A DNA stretch of 64,000 nt, taken from assembly GCF_014651615.1 (NCBI RefSeq), contig NZ_BMXF01000004.1:124001-188000 (forward strand). Reading direction: 5' to 3'. The stretch comes from Persicitalea jodogahamensis. GTDB lineage: Bacteria > Bacteroidota > Bacteroidia > Cytophagales > Spirosomataceae. Within the stretch, counting starts at the first letter, position 1. Each line of letters begins with the position of its first letter. A model generated the notes under the pieces. It was not told the DNA's origin, made no database searches, and saw nothing but the letters and a program-made list of their open reading frames with translations. The translations under genes and the position numbers were made by a program. This document shows, piece after piece, positions 43,268 to 52,701 of this stretch.

Positions 43268-45052
43268 ATGAAAAAGAACCTATTAAAATTCAGCGCCGCA
43301 TTGCTGGTGACGTTCCTGGCGAGCGGTTGCAACGACGATTTCCTGGAAAGATACCCGCTGGATCAAATAACCAACGAGACCTTCTGGAACACGGAAAATG
43401 ACTTACTGGTATACAACAACCGTTTGTATGACCGTATCGGTGATGACATCAATGTGCCTATCTTGCACGGCCACGACCAGGGCTTTAACAGCCACTTCGG
43501 CAGTCTCTGGAATCAAGACGAGTTTACGGACAATATGGCCCCACGGGTAGCCCGCCACAACCGCTTTCAGCAGGTACGGGCCGGCATGCACAACACGACC
43601 GGTGGCGACCAGTGGTTCGGCTACGACGGCTGGTTTTTTGTTCGGGATATCAATGTAGGCCTGGCCAACTACGACAAGGCGGCTATTCCGCAGGCCACCA
43701 AGGATAAGTACATTGGCGAAGCCCGCCTGATGCGCGGCTGGTTTTACGCCGAAAAGGTAGGCAAGTTTGGGGATGTGCCTTTTGTAGACCGTGAGCTGAA
43801 CATTGACTCCGAAGAACTCTTCGCTGCCCGCACCCCCCGGGCCGAGGTAATGAAGAAAGTACTGGAAGACCTCAACTTTGCCAGCACCAAACTACCCAAT
43901 GATTGGGGCGATGGCAACGCACCGGGTCGTCTCAACCGCTGGGCTGCCCTATTGGTAAAGGCTCGCGTGTGCCTTTTTGAAGGTACTTTTAACAAGTACC
44001 ATGGGATCGGTGATTCGAAGATGTGGCTGGAAGAGGCGGCTAAGGCTTCCAAGGAACTCATAGAGCAGGGCCCTTACAGCCTTTACATGACGGGCGATCC
44101 GCAGAATGACTACAACGCTACGCACCGGATGCTTGACCTTACGGGAAATCCGGAGGTGATCCAGTGGCGCAAGTACAAGGTCGGTGTACGCACCAACCAC
44201 GTCCTGAACTATTTCCGCGGCTACTCGGGAGGGCTCACCAAAAGCATAGTGGATGATTACCTTTGCACGGACGGCCTGCCTATTTCGCTTTCTCCGCTCT
44301 ACAAAGGCGACGAAACGATCGAGGATGTTTTCGTAAATCGTGATCCCCGGCTGAGTCAGACAGTCTTGCGGCCTTCTGAAACGGAGAAGTACCAGTATGA
44401 TCAGAATGATGGCCGTACCTATCCACGTCTGGAAGGAAACCCGGGTGGCGGAGTAAAGTCCACCACAGGCTATCACATCATTAAGAACTACAACGTCAAC
44501 GACCTGCTCGGCAAAGCCTACAATCAGGGCGAGATGCCCGCCGTCATCCTGCGTTTCGGTGAGGCACTGCTTACTTACGCCGAAGCCATGGCCGAATTAG
44601 GCACGATCACGCAGGCTGATCTGGATATGTCGATCAACAAGCTGCGTGACCGCGTGGGCATGCCTCACCTGATGTTGGGTGCTGTCCCAGTTGATCCCAA
44701 CTACGCTATTCATGGTGTCTCACCACTTATTGCTGAGATTCGCCGCGAGCGCCGCATCGAGCTGGCCGTTGAAGGCCACCGCTATCCCGACATCAAGCGT
44801 TGGAAAATGGGTAAGCTGTTGACCATGAAGGATTACGGAATGCGTTGGAGCGAAGCCAACAAGGCGCGTTTCAGCCCCACCAGTATGAAGACTTCCATCG
44901 ACCCCAAGTCGGGTAAGGAGTACATAGATGTCTACAAAGGTACCGACTTCGAAAATCCGGTATTTGATGAAAGCAAGCACTACTTCTGGCCTATCCCTCT
45001 GGGAGACTTAGCCGCTAACCCCGCCCTCGAACAGAATCCAGGTTGGGAATAG
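43268..45052 (+). CDS. RagB/SusD-family glycan-binding lipoprotein, tandem copy 1
   Basis: A 594-aa protein from ATG 43268. The lipoprotein signal MKKNLLKFSAALLVTFLASG ends at Cys21. The family pattern FLERYPLDQITNETFWN follows, then TPR-like helices (IGEARLMRGWFYAEKVGKF, LRFGEALLTYAEAMAELG) and the C-terminal WPIPLGDLAANPALEQNPGW. It caps the SusC at 39939 on the cell surface. The 95-nt gap between them includes imperfect GTCGGCTGT-type repeats (43181-43209). Closely similar to the copy at 48880. Confidence 0.95.
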   Translation: MKKNLLKFSAALLVTFLASGCNDDFLERYPLDQITNETFWNTENDLLVYNNRLYDRIGDDINVPILHGHDQGFNSHFGSLWNQDEFTDNMAPRVARHNRFQQVRAGMHNTTGGDQWFGYDGWFFVRDINVGLANYDKAAIPQATKDKYIGEARLMRGWFYAEKVGKFGDVPFVDRELNIDSEELFAARTPRAEVMKKVLEDLNFASTKLPNDWGDGNAPGRLNRWAALLVKARVCLFEGTFNKYHGIGDSKMWLEEAAKASKELIEQGPYSLYMTGDPQNDYNATHRMLDLTGNPEVIQWRKYKVGVRTNHVLNYFRGYSGGLTKSIVDDYLCTDGLPISLSPLYKGDETIEDVFVNRDPRLSQTVLRPSETEKYQYDQNDGRTYPRLEGNPGGGVKSTTGYHIIKNYNVNDLLGKAYNQGEMPAVILRFGEALLTYAEAMAELGTITQADLDMSINKLRDRVGMPHLMLGAVPVDPNYAIHGVSPLIAEIRRERRIELAVEGHRYPDIKRWKMGKLLTMKDYGMRWSEANKARFSPTSMKTSIDPKSGKEYIDVYKGTDFENPVFDESKHYFWPIPLGDLAANPALEQNPGWE

Positions 45053-45124
45053 AAAACAGGGAGCATGGCTCGGGAATAAAATCGTAAAACAACACTCGTT
45101 TTTATCCTGCCTTTCTCCAATCAA

Positions 45125-45157
45125 AACCCCGGAAGCTAATCGCTTCCGGGGTTTTTT
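45125..45157 (+). terminator. strong intrinsic terminator after susD copy 1
   Basis: A 12-bp stem (AACCCCGGAAGC 45125-45136 with GCTTCCGGGGTT 45142-45153), 5-nt loop and a T tract. It separates the two SusC/D pairs transcriptionally. Confidence 0.95.
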
Positions 45158-45572
45158 TATGCCAATTTTTTTTAGAGAAGAGTAGATTGGTTTTAATGCA
45201 TTACTTTACTCTCAATTCTCCGCAATTTTTGTGAAATTCCCGATTGATTTTGGCATGTCCTGCCAAAATCAAGGCTCAGGTGTCTTCCCCTGAGTGTTCT
45301 GTGCAATACCATATACCCACGCCTTCAACCCGATTAACCGATCAAAATAGGGGGTACTTGATGACATTCTCGTCACTCTTGGATAATATCAATGAATTTT
45401 TATACAAATAGTTGAACAAACCCTTTTGCCTATGTAAAGAAAAAAAACACAAAAAAACGGCAGTAGCCAGGCTACCACCGCAAGGTCGATTTACTGAACC
45501 GTCCACTCGCCAAAGCAACGTTTCAGTAATGCAAGTTTCTCAAAACCAACAACTAACCTTATTTGCTAATTT
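45158..45572 (+). promoter_or_regulatory. 415-nt leader/promoter region of the second susC
   Basis: No gene is seen here. It is AT-rich to about 45450 and must hold the promoter of the second SusC/D pair, because a terminator precedes it. It contains CTATGTAAAGAAAAAAAA (45430-45447), like the element at 39845. I could not place a convincing TAnnTTTG box with a -33 TTG. Its length leaves room for a long 5' UTR. Confidence 0.5.
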
Positions 45573-48500
45573 ATGAAAAAACCTTTTACGAGGCAACTGT
45601 GGAACTCCCTGAATTGGCGTTCCCTTGCATTTGTTACGGCTATACTCCTGTTCGGAGCGAACATGCCGCATTCTGCTCATGCCCAGGATCGCTCGGTCTC
45701 GGGTACCGTCAAGGACGAAACTGGCGCAGAGCTGCCAGGCGTAAGCGTTGTTGTCAAAGGCACGACACGAGGCACCACTACCAATGGGGAAGGCAAGTAC
45801 CAGCTTACCGTTCCGGGAAGCAATACTACGCTGGTTTTCAGCTTTGTGGGCTACGGTTCAAAGGAAATTGCCGTTGGCAGTCAAAGTACGGTGGACCTCA
45901 GCCTTTCTGCTGAGGACAAGGTACTTAACGAAGTGGTGGTAGTGGGGTACGGTACCCAGCAAAAGGTCAACCTGACTGGTGCGGTCGGTGTGGCTGATGC
46001 CAAGCGAATCGAAAACCGCCCCATCGCTAACACGGGCGAAGGTCTGCAGGGCGTCATCCCCAACCTCAACATTACGGTGCGTAACGGTGATCCCTCCGTG
46101 TCGCCCACCTTTAACATTCGGGGGTATGAATCCATCAACGGCGGTGCCCCACTTATTCTGGTGGACAACGTGCCGATGGATATCAACCGGATTAATCCCA
46201 ATGATATTGAGAGCATCAGCGTGCTGAAAGATGCTTCGGCAGCAGCTGTTTACGGTGCTCGGGCGGCCTTCGGAGTCGTGCTGGTCACGACAAAAAGTGG
46301 CAAGGCGGGTAAAATTCAGGTGAATTTTGGTTCTCAGTTCTCGCTGGCCAAGCCGATCTTCAACATGGATAACGTCACCGATCCATACGTGTTCGTGCAG
46401 GCCCGGAACCTGGCCAACATCCGTACCAACGGCAATCCTTCTTACGACGCCGATTTTGTGGCGGCCACCAAGAAGTACTCCGAGAATCCCATTGCAGCCA
46501 ACGAATGGGGCGTGGTGAATGGCCGCTTGCAGTACTATGGCTTTAACCGATATCAGGAAAAAATTATGACCGACTTAGCTCCTACCAACCAGCAGGATCT
46601 GTCGGTGGCAGGTGGCAGCGAAAAGGCCAAGTTTTTTGTTTCACTGGGCCGTTTTAGCAAAGATGGCTATCTGCGGATGAACAACGAAACGTTCAAGCGC
46701 TACAACATGCTGGTGAAAGCGGACTTTCAAGTGAATAAATGGCTGAATCTGGATAATAAGGTTGTTTTCAACTCCCAGAACAGCGACAAGCCCCACTTCT
46801 ATAACTGGGATGTGAACATCAATTCGCTGGCGCGGGTTAACCCGATCCAGCCCATTCAATTCCCTGACCTGCCTTTCTACGTAACCCCCGGCGATCGCGA
46901 CCAGTATTCACAGTACATCGGCAAGTACTTTGGTGGCACCAACTTCTTCCCGTATCTGCAGGATGGGGGCCGCGAGACGTTCACGAGAAACGATATCTGG
47001 TTGACGCAGGGGGCCACGCTTACGCCGCTTCCCGGCCTGATGATCAAGGGGAATTTCTCTTACAACCTCTTTAACGAGATGTACCAGGACGTGCAGAGCA
47101 AGATCGAAATCGTGGACACCGATCTGCTGGCTAAGAGTCCGCTCAGCAACGGATTCAGCGGCGACGACTGGATAGAGAACCGCAATCGTTACAATCAGTA
47201 TTATGTCATAAATGCCTATGCGCAATACACGTTGCAAAACACGGGAAAGCATAACCTGACGGCGATGGTAGGCTACAACGAGGAGGCAGGTAAAAATACC
47301 TCGATTTACTCCCAGGCTCGCTCGCTCATCACACCGCTCGTCACTGACCTGAATGCCACGACGGGCGTGCAGCGGACGCTGGGGGGGAAGTCGCACGTGG
47401 CCCTGCGCGGTGTGTTTTACCGAATGACTTATAACTACGACGATCGGTACCTGCTGGAAGCCAACGGCCGCTACGACGGTACTTCGCGCTTTCCGAAGGA
47501 TAGTCGCTTTGGTTTCTTTCCCTCTTTCTCGGCGGGCTGGCGGATCAATAACGAAAGCTTCATGGCGGGTACCAACGGCTGGCTCGACAACCTGAAACTA
47601 CGTGCCTCCTACGGTACTTTGGGGAACCAGACGATCCAGAACCGCAGCAACGGAAACCAGCTGTACTACCCTTATATTTCAGCGATGGGTACCGGACAAG
47701 CTCCTTTCCTGTTCGCTAACAGCACCGTTCCTTTCGTTTCTCCGGCGGGCCTGGTTAGCCCTACCCTTACCTGGGAGTCCGTTACTTCCAAGAACATCGG
47801 CCTGGACTTGACGGTGTTGCGGAGCCGCCTGGATCTTTCGTTCGACCTGTATACCCGCGATACCAAGGACATGCTCATGAATGTCGATTATCCGGACATC
47901 CTGGGTGTCAACGCTCCCCAGGAGAATGCCGCCGACCTCCGTACCAAGGGCTGGGAATTGTCCCTCACATGGCGTGACAAGTTTAAAACGAATTGGAATT
48001 ACGATGTGACACTGGCCCTGGCGGATGCCCAGGCTACCATTACCCGCTTCCAGAATCCCAGCGGTGCCTTGCCGAACCCCGGACAGGGTATCTTCTACGT
48101 CGGCCAAAAACTTGGTGAAATATGGGGGTACGAAACGGTTGGTATATTCCAAACCCAGGATGCGGTCACCGCGGCACCCGACCAATCGCGCCTTGGCAAC
48201 AACTGGCGGGCCGGCGACATTCAGTACGCCGACCTGAACGGCGACGGTATTATCAGCCCCGGCAAAAACACCCTCGAAGATCCGGGGGACCGACGCATCA
48301 TTGGCAACAGTTCGCCCCGTTACAGCTTTGGAATAAACACCAGCATTGGCTACAAGAACCTGCACCTGACGGCTTTCTTTCAGGGTATCGGCAAGGCCGA
48401 CTACCTGCCGGGCAATGGCAACTGGAACTGGTTTTACCCGTTTAACGCCGGTCACGTTGAGAACTACTACATCACCGATACCTGGACTCCCGAGAATCCC

Positions 48501-48800
48501 AATGCCTACTTCCCCGCTGCGCACATCTCGACCAGCGATAAGAAGAATGTCGAGGGACAAAGCCGCTTTCTGCAGAACGCCTCGTATCTCCGGGCCAAGA
48601 ACATTCAGCTAAGCTACACACTACCCGTTGCCATCAGCAGCAAGATCGGAATGAGCCGGGCGCAGATATACGTTTCGGGAATGAATCTCTTCGAGTTCAG
48701 CAAGATTCGCAAGCCACTCGACCCCGAGACTATCCAAACGCCGACGATCGAGTACCCGATGCAACGGATTGGTACGGTGGGGATTAATGTATCATTTTAA
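45573..48800 (+). CDS. SusC/RagA-family TonB-dependent transporter (STN-less), tandem copy 2
   Basis: A 1075-aa outer-membrane channel. The signal peptide (ending HSAHAQ) is followed by the CarboxypepD-like domain (SGTVKDETGAELPGVSVVVK), linker VLNEVVVVGYGTQQKVNLTG, plug and barrel ending in GTVGINVSF. Like copy 1 it lacks an STN domain. Many blocks are identical or nearly so to copy 1 (for example NPNDIES-(V/I)-SVLKDASAAAVYGAR), so this is a duplication within the locus. It should work with the SusD at 48880. Confidence 0.96.
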   Translation: MKKPFTRQLWNSLNWRSLAFVTAILLFGANMPHSAHAQDRSVSGTVKDETGAELPGVSVVVKGTTRGTTTNGEGKYQLTVPGSNTTLVFSFVGYGSKEIAVGSQSTVDLSLSAEDKVLNEVVVVGYGTQQKVNLTGAVGVADAKRIENRPIANTGEGLQGVIPNLNITVRNGDPSVSPTFNIRGYESINGGAPLILVDNVPMDINRINPNDIESISVLKDASAAAVYGARAAFGVVLVTTKSGKAGKIQVNFGSQFSLAKPIFNMDNVTDPYVFVQARNLANIRTNGNPSYDADFVAATKKYSENPIAANEWGVVNGRLQYYGFNRYQEKIMTDLAPTNQQDLSVAGGSEKAKFFVSLGRFSKDGYLRMNNETFKRYNMLVKADFQVNKWLNLDNKVVFNSQNSDKPHFYNWDVNINSLARVNPIQPIQFPDLPFYVTPGDRDQYSQYIGKYFGGTNFFPYLQDGGRETFTRNDIWLTQGATLTPLPGLMIKGNFSYNLFNEMYQDVQSKIEIVDTDLLAKSPLSNGFSGDDWIENRNRYNQYYVINAYAQYTLQNTGKHNLTAMVGYNEEAGKNTSIYSQARSLITPLVTDLNATTGVQRTLGGKSHVALRGVFYRMTYNYDDRYLLEANGRYDGTSRFPKDSRFGFFPSFSAGWRINNESFMAGTNGWLDNLKLRASYGTLGNQTIQNRSNGNQLYYPYISAMGTGQAPFLFANSTVPFVSPAGLVSPTLTWESVTSKNIGLDLTVLRSRLDLSFDLYTRDTKDMLMNVDYPDILGVNAPQENAADLRTKGWELSLTWRDKFKTNWNYDVTLALADAQATITRFQNPSGALPNPGQGIFYVGQKLGEIWGYETVGIFQTQDAVTAAPDQSRLGNNWRAGDIQYADLNGDGIISPGKNTLEDPGDRRIIGNSSPRYSFGINTSIGYKNLHLTAFFQGIGKADYLPGNGNWNWFYPFNAGHVENYYITDTWTPENPNAYFPAAHISTSDKKNVEGQSRFLQNASYLRAKNIQLSYTLPVAISSKIGMSRAQIYVSGMNLFEFSKIRKPLDPETIQTPTIEYPMQRIGTVGINVSF

Positions 48801-48879
48801 TGGACAATTGACGGTTGATTGCGAAAACCACTCCGGGCGAGCGGAACAAATCAACGATTCAATTCATAATCAAATCAAC

Positions 48880-50658
48880 ATGAAAAAGAACATTTTTAAA
48901 TACAGTTCCGCGCTGCTGGCTACGTTCCTGCTAAGCGGTTGCAATGACGATTTGCTGGAAAAGTTTCCGTTGGATCAAATCACTAACGAGACTTTCTGGA
49001 ACACGGAGAACGACCTAGCTGTGTACAACACCACGCTTTACAACCTGTTGCGGAACGATACGGCGATTCCCATCATGATGGGCCACAAAGACGGTTTCGA
49101 CAGTCACTTCTCGAGCATTTGGCAGCAGGATGAATTGTCGGACAACATGGCACCCCGCGAGCCTCGTCACGTATTCTTTCAACAGTTGCGGGCGGGCAAG
49201 CACAATATCCCCTCCAATCCCGATTGGTTTGGGTACCAGGGCTGGAACTTCGTCCGAACCATCAATGTGGGCATGGCCAACTACAACAAAGCCGCCATTC
49301 CCCAGGCTACCAAGGATAAGTACATCGGGGAAGCACGCCTTTTCCGGGGCTGGTTCTACGCCGAGAAAGTAGCCAAGTATGGCGATGTGCCTTACGTCGA
49401 GCGGGAGTTGAGCGTAGATTCAGAGGAACTCTATGCTGCCCGTATGCCCCGCAAGGAGGCCATGCAAAAAATACTGGCCGACCTGAACTTTGCCGTAGAA
49501 AAACTACCCGCCAACTGGGGCGACGGCAATGCACCAGGCCGTATCAACCGCTGGGGGGCTCTGCTGGTGAAGGCTCGCGTGTGTCTCTACGAAGGTACTT
49601 TCAACAAGTATCACGGAGCGGGTGAGTCGAAAATGTGGCTGGAAGAAGCCGCCAAAGCTGCCAAGGAACTCATGGAAAAAGGTCCCTACCGTCTGTACAA
49701 CACCGGAAACCCAAACTCCGACTACAACGCCTACCACCGCATCCTCGATCTGACAGGTAACCCGGAGGTAATTTCTTGGCGAAAGTATAAATTGGGGATT
49801 ATCACCAACCACGTTCAGTCCTACTTTAGCTATACTGGAGGCGCGACGAAAAGCTTGGTAGAGGACTACCTTTGCACTGATGGGTTGCCCATTTCTCTCT
49901 CGCCGCTGTATAAGGGCGACGAGAAGTTCGAGGACGTATTTGAGAACCGTGACCCGCGCCTTCGGCAGACGGTGCTCCATCCAGCCGATACGAAAAAGTA
50001 CAACTACCACCTGGGTGACGGGCGTACTTACCCCCGCTTGCTGGGCGTACCGGGTGGTGGCTACCAGACGACTACGGGCTACCATATCATCAAGCATTAC
50101 AACGCCGACGATATGATTGGCAAAGCATTCAATACGGGCGAGTCGCCGGCTATTACGCTGCGTTTGGCGGAGGCTCTGCTCATTTATGCCGAGGCCCAGG
50201 CCGAATTAGGTATTATCACGCAGGGCGACCTGGATATCTCGATCAACAAGCTGCGCGACCGCGTCAAAATGCCACATATGGTGCTGGGTAGTATTCCGGT
50301 GGATCCTCGTTACACCAAGGATGGAATCTCGCCGCTCATCGCCGAGATCCGCCGCGAGCGTCGCATCGAGATGTTCATGGAAGGACTGCGTTACGACGAT
50401 CTGAAACGATGGAAACAGGGAAAGAAGCTGGAAATCCCGACGATGGGCATCCGCTGGAGCGCCGACGCGCAGGCGCGCTTTAAGGGTACGACCATGCAGA
50501 CCTCCATCGATCCCGTTTCAGGCAAGGAATATATCAATGTCTATAAAGGTACCGACTGGGCAGTTCCCGTTTTTGACGAAAGTAAACACTACCTCTGGCC
50601 AATTCCGCTCAATTCGCTGGCCCAAAATCCGGCTATCAAGCAAAATCCAGGTTGGTGA
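48880..50658 (+). CDS. RagB/SusD-family glycan-binding lipoprotein, tandem copy 2
   Basis: A 592-aa protein from ATG 48880. The open frame goes back to 48769, inside susC, but only this ATG gives the lipoprotein signal MKKNIFKYSSALLATFLLSG with Cys21. LLEKFPLDQITNETFWN, the helical repeats and the ending WPIPLNSLAQNPAIKQNPGW mark the family. It is paralogous to the protein at 43268 throughout. A terminator follows, then the heparinase-like genes. Confidence 0.95.
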   Translation: MKKNIFKYSSALLATFLLSGCNDDLLEKFPLDQITNETFWNTENDLAVYNTTLYNLLRNDTAIPIMMGHKDGFDSHFSSIWQQDELSDNMAPREPRHVFFQQLRAGKHNIPSNPDWFGYQGWNFVRTINVGMANYNKAAIPQATKDKYIGEARLFRGWFYAEKVAKYGDVPYVERELSVDSEELYAARMPRKEAMQKILADLNFAVEKLPANWGDGNAPGRINRWGALLVKARVCLYEGTFNKYHGAGESKMWLEEAAKAAKELMEKGPYRLYNTGNPNSDYNAYHRILDLTGNPEVISWRKYKLGIITNHVQSYFSYTGGATKSLVEDYLCTDGLPISLSPLYKGDEKFEDVFENRDPRLRQTVLHPADTKKYNYHLGDGRTYPRLLGVPGGGYQTTTGYHIIKHYNADDMIGKAFNTGESPAITLRLAEALLIYAEAQAELGIITQGDLDISINKLRDRVKMPHMVLGSIPVDPRYTKDGISPLIAEIRRERRIEMFMEGLRYDDLKRWKQGKKLEIPTMGIRWSADAQARFKGTTMQTSIDPVSGKEYINVYKGTDWAVPVFDESKHYLWPIPLNSLAQNPAIKQNPGW

Positions 50659-50735
50659 TAACGTCAATTTGGATTGTGCGATCAGGTACGTAATGGGAGA
50701 ATGGTTTTTATGGCTCCTCACCACTGTACCCTAGA

Positions 50736-50787
50736 AAAGCCGCCCCGTTTGCATTAGAAATGCTCATGGGGCGGCTTTACTTTTTAT
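50736..50787 (+). terminator. intrinsic terminator between susD copy 2 and the heparinase genes
   Basis: AAAGCCGCCCC (50736-50746) pairs with GGGGCGGCTTT (50768-50778), followed by ACTTTTTAT. It lies 20 nt before the next start. It may be leaky, giving less enzyme mRNA than SusC/D mRNA. Confidence 0.8.
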
Positions 50788-50806
50788 AGTCACAATCCCA
50801 TCCTCT

Positions 50807-52693
50807 ATGAAATGTCTGAAAAATGCGAGTAGCTTCTGGCTATTCGGCTTGATGCTGCTTTGTATACCTTCTGTTACTGCCCAAACAATACCAGATCCCC
50901 CCGCGCAACATCCGCGCGTATTGATGATGGAGGGTGAGGAACAGGGAATTCTGAAAACGATAGCTTCGGATCCGATTTGGCGGAACGTTCACCAGGCTAT
51001 TCTGGTCGAGTCGGATAAGACCATTCCATTGCCACCCATCGAACGGGTTCTGGAAGGACGTCGCCTGCTGGGTAAGTCCCGGGAGGCACTGCAGCGTATT
51101 TTTAACCTGAGCTATGCGTACCGACTCACCAACGATGAAAAGTACGCCCATCGGGCAGAAAAGGAAATGCTTGCCATTGCCGAATTCAAAGACTGGAACC
51201 CCAGTCACTACCTCGATGTAGGCGAAATGACCATGGCCATGGCTATCGGCTACGACTGGACCTATGCTAAACTCTCTGCGCCATCCCGGGAAAAGATAAG
51301 CCGGGCAATCGTGGAAAAAGGACTGAAAACATCGCAGGACAAACGTTACAACAGTTGGCTGCAACGGTCCAATAACTGGAATCAGGTCTGCAATGCGGGC
51401 ATTACGTTCGGGGCACTGGCTGTTTACGAAGATCATCCTGACTTGGCAAAACAGCTAATCAAACGCGCTGTCAACTCCATCAAACTACCCATGGAGGACT
51501 ACGCTCCAAACGGCGCTTATCCCGAAGGGTACGGCTACTGGAATTACGGCACCACCTTCAATGTCTTGTTTCTTACGGCCCTTGAAAAAGCATTCGGCAC
51601 CGATTATGGTCTTTCCAATCGACCGGGTTTCATGGAGACCGCCGGGTACTACGAAAACATGATTGGAACCTCAAGGTATCCATTCAATTATAGTGATGCA
51701 GGCGGCGGCCACGGAAAATTAAGTCCGGCGGTGTTTTATTTCGCCAAAAAAAGCAATGACCCGTCACTTCTCTGGGTCGAAAAAGCCTATTTGCAGAAAG
51801 GCGATCTATCACGCTCCGCTGATAATCGCGTATTCCCATTGCTGATGCTCCTCGGCGCGGGCGTCGAATTCGACAAAATCACGCCACCTTCTAAAAAGGT
51901 TTGGGTCGGACAGGGTAAAAGCCCCGTGACCCTCATGCGGAGTTCCTGGACTAGGCCGGATGCCATTTTTGTGGGATTCAAGGCCGGTTCACCTTCTGCC
52001 CCCCACGCGCACATGGACATCGGTTCATTCGTCATGGACGCCGACGGCGTGCGGTGGGCCATTGACCTAGGCAGCCAAAACTACCATTCACTCGAAAAGT
52101 TGGGGATGGACATATGGGGGAAAGAACAGGACGCTCAGCGCTGGACCATCAAACGCTACAATAATTTCATCCACAACACACTTACGGTCAACGGCCAGTT
52201 ACAGCGCGTGGATGGCTATGCCAAAATAGATGACTCGGGCGAGAGTGACGCGCTTAAGCACGGAATATCGGATATAACGGATCTCTATAAAGGACAACTT
52301 GCCGCTGCTCGTCGCGGCATAGCCATTGTGGATGACGCTTTCGTGGTAGTTCGTGATGAGATGAAGGCAACCGCCAACAGTGCCACGGTGCGATGGGTGA
52401 TGCTGGCTCCCGAAGGTGTTGAAATTCAAGACGATAATGTCGCGATATTGAACAAAGATGGCAAAAGGCTGACACTGCGTGTGGACCATCCGGCCCAGGT
52501 CAAACTGCAAAAGTGGAGCACTGCCCCCACGACCGACTACGACACCACCAACGAAGGTACAGTGCTGGTCGGTTTCGAATACACGGTACCGGCAGGCGCA
52601 TCGGAGACTTTGCAGGTAAGCCTTTTGCCCCAAAATGTCGTCGTAGATAGCAAGACATTCGATAAGCCGCTGTCTGATTGGGGGCAAAAATAA
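50807..52693 (+). CDS. heparinase II/III-like polysaccharide lyase, secreted (divergent member)
   Basis: A 628-aa protein with a signal peptide (MKCLKNASSFWLFGLMLLCI, then VTAQ). An N-terminal alpha/alpha toroid (about 90-340) contains the lyase motif SNNWNQVCNAGI. The C-terminal antiparallel beta-sheet domain has HAHMDIGSFVMDADGVRWAID, with His and Asp residues placed as in PL21-type heparinase II. It should cleave uronic-acid-containing glycosaminoglycan-like chains by beta-elimination; exact family and substrate are not decided. It is 29-35% the apparent relatedness class of a distant homolog rather than a copy of the two genes that follow, judged only by motif differences. First enzyme after the SusC/D pairs. 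Confidence 0.85.
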   Translation: MKCLKNASSFWLFGLMLLCIPSVTAQTIPDPPAQHPRVLMMEGEEQGILKTIASDPIWRNVHQAILVESDKTIPLPPIERVLEGRRLLGKSREALQRIFNLSYAYRLTNDEKYAHRAEKEMLAIAEFKDWNPSHYLDVGEMTMAMAIGYDWTYAKLSAPSREKISRAIVEKGLKTSQDKRYNSWLQRSNNWNQVCNAGITFGALAVYEDHPDLAKQLIKRAVNSIKLPMEDYAPNGAYPEGYGYWNYGTTFNVLFLTALEKAFGTDYGLSNRPGFMETAGYYENMIGTSRYPFNYSDAGGGHGKLSPAVFYFAKKSNDPSLLWVEKAYLQKGDLSRSADNRVFPLLMLLGAGVEFDKITPPSKKVWVGQGKSPVTLMRSSWTRPDAIFVGFKAGSPSAPHAHMDIGSFVMDADGVRWAIDLGSQNYHSLEKLGMDIWGKEQDAQRWTIKRYNNFIHNTLTVNGQLQRVDGYAKIDDSGESDALKHGISDITDLYKGQLAAARRGIAIVDDAFVVVRDEMKATANSATVRWVMLAPEGVEIQDDNVAILNKDGKRLTLRVDHPAQVKLQKWSTAPTTDYDTTNEGTVLVGFEYTVPAGASETLQVSLLPQNVVVDSKTFDKPLSDWGQK

Positions 52694-52701
52694 ACTACTT
52701 G

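Noticed and set aside
45158-45572. Search for a tRNA, riboswitch or small gene in the longest intergenic region
   Set aside because: No cloverleaf, known riboswitch core or supported ORF was seen; best read as a leader.
47679-48560. 293-aa open frame on - inside susC copy 2
   Set aside because: Antisense shadow of a clear SusC; no start context or recognisable domains.
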